DNA of 64,000 nt from Fredinandcohnia humi. GTDB taxonomy: Bacteria > Bacillota > Bacilli > Bacillales > Bacillaceae_L. The stretch lies in assembly GCF_001439915.1 (NCBI RefSeq), contig NZ_LMBW01000008.1:4850-68849 (forward strand), read 5' to 3'. Positions 57,826-64,000 of this stretch are shown piece by piece (position 1 is the first letter of the stretch; each line of letters opens with the position of its first letter). A model generated the notes under the pieces. It saw nothing but the letters and a program-made list of their open reading frames with translations. It was not told the origin of the DNA and ran no database searches. A program made the translations under genes and the position numbers.

Positions 57826-58641
57826 TTATTGTTCTAAATATCTCTCGTTTGAATAACCTTTTTTTCTTCGATAAATAAGTACAATTAGTGCTCCAACAAT
57901 TGACATAACTGAAATCAACTGTGCCACTCGTATATCCCCAAGCATTAAGCTGTCAGTACGCAGGCCTTCAATGAAGTAGCGGCCAATAGAATACCAGATG
58001 ATATAAGTGAGGAACATTTCCCCGCGTCTAAGATTGACCTTTCGAAGCATTAGCAATAAAACAAAACCAACTATACTCCAAATTGATTCATATAAAAAAG
58101 TGGGATGGTAGTACACGCCTTCTATATACATTTGATCCATTATAAAGTCTGGAAGTACATTATAGAAGGTTTGGATATTTCCTTCCGCAATTGGTCCGCC
58201 ATGTGCTTCTTGGTTCATGAAATTTCCCCAACGACCAATCGCTTGACCCAAAATAATACTTGGAGCTGCAATGTCGGCAATTTTCCAGAAGGACAAGCCT
58301 TTTACTCTTGCAAACACGATTGCTGTCACAACCGAACCGATTAGGGCACCATGAATCGCAATTCCACCCTCCCAAATCGCAATGATTTTAGATGGATTTA
58401 GCGAATAATAATCCCATTTAAAAATAACGTAATAAATTCTTGCACTGATAATGGCAATCGGAACCGCGAACAGCATGAGGTCCATAAATGTATCCTTATG
58501 CATGCCTCTACGTTCTGATTCCTTAATGGCAAGATAAAGGGCAAGCATGGTTCCCAGCCCGATAATAAGTCCATACCATTGAATCCGCAGTGCGCCCAGT
58601 TCTAAAAATGTTGGGTCTAATGGTTGTATATTTCGATCCAT
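57826..58641 (-). CDS. lgt: Prolipoprotein diacylglyceryl transferase
   Basis: 271 aa, seven predicted membrane helices, signature [13 protein letters not shown] near residue 140 and the [16 protein letters not shown] region near 225. It attaches diacylglycerol to lipobox cysteines, including those of the three PotD proteins of this window. In the operon hprK-lgt-yvoD-ppaX-yvoF. Confidence 0.97.
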   Translation of the reverse strand: MDRNIQPLDPTFLELGALRIQWYGLIIGLGTMLALYLAIKESERRGMHKDTFMDLMLFAVPIAIISARIYYVIFKWDYYSLNPSKIIAIWEGGIAIHGALIGSVVTAIVFARVKGLSFWKIADIAAPSIILGQAIGRWGNFMNQEAHGGPIAEGNIQTFYNVLPDFIMDQMYIEGVYYHPTFLYESIWSIVGFVLLLMLRKVNLRRGEMFLTYIIWYSIGRYFIEGLRTDSLMLGDIRVAQLISVMSIVGALIVLIYRRKKGYSNERYLEQ

Positions 58642-58669
58642 TTTCTCAACTCCCTACTTATCGTTTTTT

Positions 58670-59605
58670 TTACATGTCGTCGTGTTCCCCATATTCAATT
58701 GCACTTGAAAGGCGATTTGTAAAATCCTGTGCTGCGTTTAAGCCCATTCGTTTTAGACGGTAATTCATTGCTGCCACTTCAATGATAACGGCAAGGTTTC
58801 GACCTGGTCGAACAGGAATTGTATATTTAGTCAATTCAGTATCAATGATTTTCATTTTTTCTTCATCAAGCCCAAGTCGATCATATTGTTTTGTCTGATC
58901 CCAAAGCTCAAGGTTTATGACTAAAGTAATCCGTTTAAAATTGCGGATGGCTCCTGCACCAAATAGGGTCATCACGTTGATGATGCCAAGACCGCGGATT
59001 TCAAGGAGATGCTCGATTAGCTCCGGCGCACTTCCAATAAGTGTGTCTTCATCTTCCTGACGAATTTCTACACAATCATCTGCAACAAGACGGTGCCCTC
59101 TTTTTACAAGCTCAAGTGCTGTTTCACTTTTACCAACACCACTTTTACCCATGATTAACACCCCTACACCGTATATGTCAACAAGAACACCATGGATCGC
59201 AGTTGTTGGCGCAAGCTTGCTTTCTAAGAAGTTCGTTATTCGACTTGAAAGTCTCGTTGTCTTACTGGCCGACTTAATCACCGGTACAGATTCACGTTCA
59301 GAAGCCTCAATTAACTCGGGAGGCACTTCCATATCACGGGAGATAATGATCGCAGGCGTAATGTCTGTACAAAGCTTCTCCATCCGATACACTTTTTCGT
59401 CATGTGGCAATTTATCAAAAAAGGTCAACTCTGTTTTTCCTAAAAGTTGAATCCGCTCTGCCGGATAGTAATTAAAAAATCCAGCAAGCTCGATGCCAGG
59501 TCTTGATATATCGCTTGTAGTAATTGGACGATTGATTCCCTCTTCCCCGCTAACCAACTCTAATTTAAATTTCTCTATTAAATCCTTTGTGCTAACTTTT
59601 GCCAC
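58670..59605 (-). CDS. hprK: HPr kinase/phosphorylase
   Basis: 311 aa. Phosphorylates and dephosphorylates HPr at Ser46 and so drives carbon catabolite control. P-loop [14 protein letters not shown] near residue 152, the [10 protein letters not shown] signature near 201. The GTG start (AAGGAGG seven bases upstream) gives a length like B. subtilis HprK. First gene of its operon. Confidence 0.97.
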   Translation of the reverse strand: MAKVSTKDLIEKFKLELVSGEEGINRPITTSDISRPGIELAGFFNYYPAERIQLLGKTELTFFDKLPHDEKVYRMEKLCTDITPAIIISRDMEVPPELIEASERESVPVIKSASKTTRLSSRITNFLESKLAPTTAIHGVLVDIYGVGVLIMGKSGVGKSETALELVKRGHRLVADDCVEIRQEDEDTLIGSAPELIEHLLEIRGLGIINVMTLFGAGAIRNFKRITLVINLELWDQTKQYDRLGLDEEKMKIIDTELTKYTIPVRPGRNLAVIIEVAAMNYRLKRMGLNAAQDFTNRLSSAIEYGEHDDM

Positions 59606-59730
59606 GGCCGTTCCTCCTTGATTGTGATTCATGTAGTTTTTTGTTTGCTAATTTATTTTAAAAGCCCCGCCTTTCCTTACTTCGTCGGGTCTGCTATTCT
59701 TCAAAATGTATTATTAGAACTCATTCTCCT

Positions 59731-59758
59731 ATTTTAGCATTTTTCTCTGTAACGCCAA
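59731..59758 (-). promoter_or_regulatory. Probable sigma-A promoter of the hprK operon
   Basis: Read leftwards TTGGCG, 16 bases, TAAAAT, about 125 bases before hprK. Confidence 0.45.
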
Positions 59759-59804
59759 AACTTTTCTTATTAAAAGTAGGGAAGAATGTTGGGGGAGTTG
59801 TTTT

Positions 59805-60199
59805 TTGTGGGAATGGTCGAGTGGAGGCGAGGACAAATTCACTTATTCGTCTATCTAAATTGTTTCCGAGGAAGTTGTGTCAAGGTAGGTTTATCGAGTA
59901 TTTTGGTTTGGTTCTTAGAGAAGTTGAATCAGGTACGTTTTATCGATTTTGCCTTGGAGATTTGTCTCTGAGAAGCTTTGTCAGAGACAATTCGGTTTTA
60001 TTTTACTGGCGAAGTGTCTCTGAAAGGTGGTCTCAAAGACAGTTTGCTTGCTAAACTAATTGGATTTGTCCCTGAGAGGCAGTCTCGGAGACAATTTCTA
60101 GAGGATTGTTAATTTGTTTGTCTTTGAGAAGCTGTTTCAGGGACAAATTGTTTTGGTTGGTCCAGGGTTTTGACCGTGATAAACTCTCTCAAAGTCATT
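59805..60199. repeat. Tandem array of palindromic units with 52-bp period
   Basis: Four clear units begin at 59962, 60014, 60066 and 60118, exactly 52 bp apart. Each is a roughly 29-bp dyad of the type TTGTCTCTGA-N9-TCAGAGACAA. Weaker units follow the same phase at 60170, 59910, 59860 and about 59806. The 22-24 bp between units are not conserved. No gene is seen in this gap of about 600 bases apart from shadow frames. Confidence 0.8.
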
Positions 60200-60226
60200 C
60201 CACTCCCAGAATGTCTCTGAGTAACA

Positions 60227-60751
60227 TCACTTCAACAATGAGTAAACATTTGTATCATACGCAACGCCGTTTTGGTACATATAATTTTTTAAGATACCTT
60301 CTTTTTCGAAACCAAGCTTTATTAATAAATCATTGGATGCAGCATTCTCAAGAAATACAACTGCACCAATACGAGTTAAACCAAGTTCGTTAAAACCATA
60401 TGAGATTACCTTGGGTATAGCCTCGGTTGCGTAGCCTTTACGCCAGAATAGTGGATTAAGTTCGTACCCAACTTCTGCTCTCTTATGATTAGGAGACCAG
60501 GCATTAAAACCAATTGTGCCTATGAGCCCTTCCCTTTCCTTTAATTCTATCCCCCATCTGATACCACGTTTTTCTTTATAGTTTTTTGCAAAGAATTCAA
60601 TAAACTGCTCCGCTTGTTTTAGTTCAGTTATAGGATCCTGACCATAGTAACGTGTTACATCTTGATTTGAAAAGCAGTCAAAAATTTCTTGAACATCACT
60701 ATGTACGATTTCTCTTAATCTTAGTCTTTCGGTTTCTAGTGTTGGGAACAT
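60227..60751 (-). CDS. RimJ/RimL-type GNAT acetyltransferase
   Basis: 174 aa. LETERLRLREI at the N-terminus and EVGYELNPLFWRKGYATEAIPKVI near residue 95 (acetyl-CoA loop) are typical. It acetylates an amine or protein N-terminus; target unknown. The ATG giving MFPTLETERL has AAGGAG upstream. It is cut off from the yvl genes by a terminator. Confidence 0.88.
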   Translation of the reverse strand: MFPTLETERLRLREIVHSDVQEIFDCFSNQDVTRYYGQDPITELKQAEQFIEFFAKNYKEKRGIRWGIELKEREGLIGTIGFNAWSPNHKRAEVGYELNPLFWRKGYATEAIPKVISYGFNELGLTRIGAVVFLENAASNDLLIKLGFEKEGILKNYMYQNGVAYDTNVYSLLK

Positions 60752-60833
60752 TTTGAGGACTCCTTTATCTATTTTGACTATACTTTCGACAAAAACGATG
60801 CTAATCCTGCTTAGGCTAAAACATGATTTCCTC

Positions 60834-60866
60834 CAAAAAAAATGCCTACCAATGTGATAGGCATTT
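60834..60866 (-). terminator. Terminator of the yvl operon
   Basis: Read leftwards, stem AAATGCCTA/TAGGCATTT followed by seven or more T. Confidence 0.9.
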
Positions 60867-60870
60867 ACCA

Positions 60871-61236
60871 TTATTTCTTCTTTTTTTCCTGAAGGGGTTC
60901 GACGATTACTTTCTGAATCAATAGGTTTAGGATGGATATTACGACTGCTGCTAGTATTGCGGTACCAAAGCCTTCGATGACGAAAGAGTCCCCCATTAGG
61001 GATTGTGTCAGCATTAAGGTAATGGCATTGATGACGAACAAAAATAAACCTAATGATAGAACCGTTACAGGTAAGGTTAAGAGTATGAGTATGGGTTTGA
61101 CGATTACATTTAAAATCGACAGGATGATACTGGCTATGATCGCTGCGCCAACACCTTCCAGATGAAAGGTGTCAACATAGCCTGCGACAACCATTAGTAC
61201 GATGCTATTGACAATAATGCTAGCAAGCCACCTCAT
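60871..61236 (-). CDS. yvlD: YvlD-type (holin-like) membrane protein
   Basis: 121 aa, four predicted membrane helices, PF04020 type. Last gene of the yvl operon and overlapping the yvlC stop by one base. In B. subtilis these genes belong to the envelope-stress response (LiaFSR/sigma-W related); I see no such promoter in the part shown. Confidence 0.88.
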   Translation of the reverse strand: MRWLASIIVNSIVLMVVAGYVDTFHLEGVGAAIIASIILSILNVIVKPILILLTLPVTVLSLGLFLFVINAITLMLTQSLMGDSFVIEGFGTAILAAVVISILNLLIQKVIVEPLQEKKKK

Positions 61237-61433
61237 TATCTATAATCTCCTTCATTCGGCACAATAAATATCCAAACGAGATAAATGAGACCTAGCGAAC
61301 CCACACCCACGATGAATCCGACTACCGTAAGAATACGCAAAAGTGATGCATCAATTCCAGTGTAATCCGCAAGTCCTCCGAGCACTCCTCCTAGCATTCT
61401 ATTCTGGGTGGAGCGGTATAATTTCTTTTTCAT
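61236..61433 (-). CDS. yvlC: PspC-domain protein YvlC
   Basis: 65 aa, the PspC domain only: YRSTQNRMLGGVLGGLADYTGID then a membrane helix. The ATG with GAGGTG upstream is chosen; it gives the same length as B. subtilis YvlC. Longer frames run back into yvlB. Confidence 0.9.
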   Translation of the reverse strand: MKKKLYRSTQNRMLGGVLGGLADYTGIDASLLRILTVVGFIVGVGSLGLIYLVWIFIVPNEGDYR

Positions 61434-61443
61434 AGTCAACACC

Positions 61444-62544
61444 TCAAAGTGGTTTAATAGTAATCGATCCTGTTTTCGTTTCGGCAAACAGATGAAGTTT
61501 TTGCGCTTTTTCTTCATTTGCCTTAAAGCGAAGTGACTTCTGAACAACCTCATTTTTCTCCTCAATGATTGACATCATTGGAAGCTCTGACTTGAAATTA
61601 CCGAGATTTGATTTTAATTCACCATCGACCTGGTAATCTTTCGCAATAAACATATCAATGCCGCCCGTTGTGGTTTTTACATAGGCTGTGTGACAAGTAT
61701 CTCCTTGAAGTTCACATGTGATATTTCCGTTAAAGCTTTGGAGATCTACTTTTTCAAAAAGACCTGTTGTCGTTACTGTACCATTAATGGTTTCAGCTTC
61801 AAAATCCTTACTCGTGATCTGATTTGCATTAATGTGACCATTTGCCGTTTCAACTTCAACTGAATCGGTATCGAAGTTAGTGATGGTAATGGCGCCATTT
61901 GCTGTTTTTGCGCGGAATTCCTTTACTCGTAAATTTTCCCCGGTAATCGGTCCGTTAAACATGCGAGCCTTAATGTTTTCGTAGTTTTCCTGTGGAACAT
62001 AGATTTTCGCATGAACCTTCATTTGCTTTTTCTGAATTGATAGTCGAAGTGCACCATTTTCAATTGAAAATAGGACATCCTCTAAAAATACTTTTCGCGC
62101 TCGTTCCTGATTTTCAATGTTGTACACTTTTGCTTCACATTCAACACGTACATCCCGCTCTTCCCACGGAATAATCGTGATACTACCGTTTGAAACATCT
62201 AGGTCAAGCTTTGTAATGTATACGTCTTTGTGTTGAAAAATGTGTTTCACATCGACGGCAGTCCCAAAATTAAAGTCGAGATCAAGGTCCTTAATTTTTT
62301 TCAGAGCGGTGTCGATAAAGTCCATAAATTTATGTTTTGCTGAGCCTTTATTTTCATACGAGTCCTGGTGTTGCTGCCGGGATTGCTCGTACTGAACCTG
62401 GGTCGAAAGCTCTGTCTTAATTTCTTGTGCCGGGTCCTGCGTTTCTTCAACCGAATGAAGTTTTTCAATAAGAACGATCGCTTCCTCCGCTGACAGTTTT
62501 CCTTCTTCAACTAGCTTTAAAATTCGCTTTTGTTCCTCTTTCAT
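61444..62544 (-). CDS. yvlB: DUF4097-type beta-helix protein YvlB
   Basis: 366 aa. An N-terminal helical SHOCT-like segment (EEQKRILKLVEEGKLSAEEAIVLIEKL) is followed by repeated short beta strands such as KTANGAITITNF and ETANGHINANQI, which suggest a right-handed beta-helix. AAGGAGG nine bases before the chosen ATG. Role in envelope stress is inferred from the neighbours. Confidence 0.9.
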   Translation of the reverse strand: MKEEQKRILKLVEEGKLSAEEAIVLIEKLHSVEETQDPAQEIKTELSTQVQYEQSRQQHQDSYENKGSAKHKFMDFIDTALKKIKDLDLDFNFGTAVDVKHIFQHKDVYITKLDLDVSNGSITIIPWEERDVRVECEAKVYNIENQERARKVFLEDVLFSIENGALRLSIQKKQMKVHAKIYVPQENYENIKARMFNGPITGENLRVKEFRAKTANGAITITNFDTDSVEVETANGHINANQITSKDFEAETINGTVTTTGLFEKVDLQSFNGNITCELQGDTCHTAYVKTTTGGIDMFIAKDYQVDGELKSNLGNFKSELPMMSIIEEKNEVVQKSLRFKANEEKAQKLHLFAETKTGSITIKPL

Positions 62545-62558
62545 GAATAAATTCCTCC

Positions 62559-62873
62559 TTAAAATTCTTCGTGAGCTAATACTTGAATTCCTTTTACGAT
62601 GTTCCAAATCACAATTCCAATGTTAATAATGGCTAAAAGGATAAATACGAGTACCATGGCTGCTGCAAATATCTCCACTGACCATATAAAGAAAAACGGA
62701 ATGATGATAAAAACGATTGTCGCTGCTGGAATAATATGTGAAATCAACGCATGCAAGGCATGCTTTTTAACCGCTGGATTTTGTACAAGAAGATAAACAA
62801 CAATTGGTAAAATAAACCCCGCAAAGAAAATACTGAAGTAACACAACGCTGCAATTAATTTATCCGTATTCAC
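62559..62873 (-). CDS. DUF4870-type membrane protein
   Basis: 104 aa, three predicted membrane helices; DKLIAALCYFSIFFAGFILPIVVYLL and a charged C-terminus. GTG start with GGGGAG eight bases upstream. First visible gene of the yvlA-like operon. It may correspond to B. subtilis yvlA, but I am not sure. Confidence 0.8.
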   Translation of the reverse strand: MNTDKLIAALCYFSIFFAGFILPIVVYLLVQNPAVKKHALHALISHIIPAATIVFIIIPFFFIWSVEIFAAAMVLVFILLAIINIGIVIWNIVKGIQVLAHEEF

Positions 62874-63028
62874 TCTACATCTCCCCTTTATAACTCTATA
62901 TACGAAACCTATACAAAAATGGTTTCAACATTTAATAAAAATAAGTCTGGAGGCTTAGATGGCAGTATAACCCTAGGGACGGGTTTACTGTATCTTTTGA
63001 CAATTATTATGGGAAAGTTACGTAAGTT

Positions 63029-63062
63029 AGGGACCATGAGAATCGTCCTCTTGGTCCCCTAA
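63029..63062. other. Strong hairpin downstream of the DoxX-like pseudogene
   Basis: Stem AGGGACCATGAG/CTCTTGGTCCCCT with a seven-base loop. There is no T run leftwards. A second small hairpin, CAGTA...TACTG, lies just to its left. Confidence 0.45.
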
Positions 63063-63069
63063 ATGGTTC

Positions 63070-63452
63070 TTATTTTTTAGACTTATTTTCTAACAGTCCT
63101 CCAAAGTTTTCACGATAGTGCCAGATTAAAATTCCTTCGAATATGGTAATTACAATAGCCAATAATAACAACTTTGAATCTACAAAAATATGAAAGGCTA
63201 AAATATTGACGATTAATCCTGCTAAAACAACAATGGCCAACGGTACATACCTACGAATAATCAATAGGATTCCTGCAATGATTTCGATGCTTTTTCCATT
63301 GCTAATAAATAGCCATCTCCCAAAAATTCCATTGCAGCTGGACTCGTTGGGGCAATCGGCTCAAATCCAAATAATACAGCATACCCATTTAAACCAGCTC
63401 CCAAAAAAATGAATCCCAACAAAATTTCAATCATTCGAATCATGATTTTCAT
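63070..63452 (-). pseudogene. DoxX-like membrane protein gene broken by a frameshift
   Basis: Two open frames join into one DoxX-like protein of about 127 aa with four membrane helices. The first frame reads MKIMIRMIEILLGF to YLLAMEK. At a run of five A near 63.29 kb the frame must shift, after which IEIIAGILLIIRRYVP continues to ENKSKK. As written the first frame stops 13 codons later. Either a real single-base loss or a sequencing error. Confidence 0.75.
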
Positions 63453-63573
63453 TTTTGAACTCTTTGGTAATGATTTGGTGAACCTTATGCCTCTTCCAAC
63501 GCAAATATTCCTAATTAGCCTATACACCAATAATTTTTACACATTTGTTAGTACAACAGGAACTATCTCATGC

Positions 63574-63990
63574 TTACTTTTTCCCTAACTCCCGTGCGAG
63601 AATTGATCGGCGAAAACCTTTTTGACGGTTGAATTCTCTTATTTCTTCCACACTCATATAAGATAGGCGAATGTGATAGTAGTTAATATATTCAATAATG
63701 GCAAATCCGTATAAGAATAGGTACCAATATAGTCCTTTCGAAAAAGTAGCTTGGTAGACAAGGACGGGGATACCAATCACAAGTAATACAAGATTACTTA
63801 TCTTGAAGAAACGAAAAGACGTGAGTTGTTTGTTAGTTAAAGTAGAACTCTTCCCTTGTTTAACTTGTTTCCACTTCAGGTACCAATAAAAGCTTCCTTG
63901 AAAAAGGATGAATTCTAGAATACAAAAAGCTAATAAATGTGGAAATGTGGTTAGATAATGGTTAGACCATTTGAATGTTGGAATATACAA
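63574..63990 (-). CDS. Small membrane protein of unknown function (possibly cut by window end)
   Basis: 138 aa visible, three to four predicted membrane helices (LLAFCILEFILFQGSFYWYL, ISNLVLLVIGIPVLVY, LYWYLFLYGFAIIEYINYY) and a basic C-terminal tail. No start with a ribosome site can be confirmed, because the frame reaches within ten bases of the window end. I do not recognise the family. Confidence 0.65.
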   Translation of the reverse strand: MYIPTFKWSNHYLTTFPHLLAFCILEFILFQGSFYWYLKWKQVKQGKSSTLTNKQLTSFRFFKISNLVLLVIGIPVLVYQATFSKGLYWYLFLYGFAIIEYINYYHIRLSYMSVEEIREFNRQKGFRRSILARELGKK

Positions 63991-64000
63991 TAACCATAGG

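Noticed and set aside
59805-60199. CRISPR array
   Set aside because: Repeat and spacer lengths look similar, but the repeats are palindromic and strongly degenerate, the spacers are T/G-rich without discrete identity, and no cas gene is near.

Overview
The window comes from a low-GC Gram-positive spore-former-type Bacillaceae genome (Bacillus sensu lato). The evidence is a B. subtilis-like backbone: yvcI-type Nudix, trxB, yvcD-type TPR protein, hisZGDBHAFI, yvoF-ppaX-yvoD-lgt-hprK and yvlD-yvlC-yvlB-yvlA-type genes. AGGAGG-type ribosome sites, SpIII-type lipoproteins and AT-rich intergenic regions agree. No rRNA, tRNA, transposase, phage or CRISPR-cas gene was found. Compared with my recollection of B. 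subtilis gene order, two accessory islands are inserted in this backbone.

Island 1 (about 1.0-29.2 kb, between the Nudix gene and trxB) is a polyamine/GABA catabolic and uptake region. It holds the agmatine route (agmatine deiminase, N-carbamoylputrescine amidase), three class III aminotransferases (two putrescine type, one GABA type), three aldehyde dehydrogenases and a FAD amine oxidase. It also holds a GNAT-nitrilase fusion, a C45 acyltransferase/amidase, a YtcJ-type amidohydrolase, three PotD-type lipoproteins, two PotBC permease pairs and one PotA ATPase. One sigma-54 activator (CBS-like, PAS, AAA+, Fis-type HTH) lies inside. I find ten good -24/-12 promoters (consensus TGGYAY-N5-TTGCA) in front of its transcription units. 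Three intergenic regions carry a tandem palindrome TATKCA-N4-TGMATA, always with 19 bp between centres, which is the likely binding site of the activator.

The conserved his operon (32.2-38.9 kb) is read leftwards from a sigma-A promoter. It is bracketed and interrupted by arrays of TGTGGATAA-like nonamers (DnaA-box consensus), many set head to tail in triplets. A structured repeat, present in three copies in the window, sits between hisG and hisD.

Island 2 (about 39.3-54.8 kb, between hisZ and yvoF) has a Bcr/CflA efflux pump and then a leftward catabolic cluster. The cluster contains a split PEP-synthase-like phosphotransferase (ATP-grasp protein plus swivelling-His protein), a GntR/FCD regulator, a metal-dependent cyclase, and a CoxG/CoxM/CoxS/CoxL-type molybdenum hydroxylase. 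Its other members are a histidine phosphatase, an ABM monooxygenase, a fumarylacetoacetate-hydrolase-like protein, XdhC, an aldehyde dehydrogenase and, upstream, a MocA-like nucleotidyltransferase. The split phosphotransferase resembles phenylphosphate synthase in layout, so a pathway that phosphorylates and then hydroxylates and opens a ring compound is plausible; the substrate is unknown. A sigma-A promoter upstream is flanked by two identical AAATAATCGATTATTT palindromes.

The right end (54.8-64 kb) is housekeeping: a PrpE-type phosphatase, yvoF, ppaX, yvoD, lgt, hprK, a GNAT enzyme, the yvl membrane-stress group, a frameshifted DoxX-like gene and a membrane protein at the edge. A tandem array of palindromic units with a 52-bp period lies between hprK and the GNAT gene.
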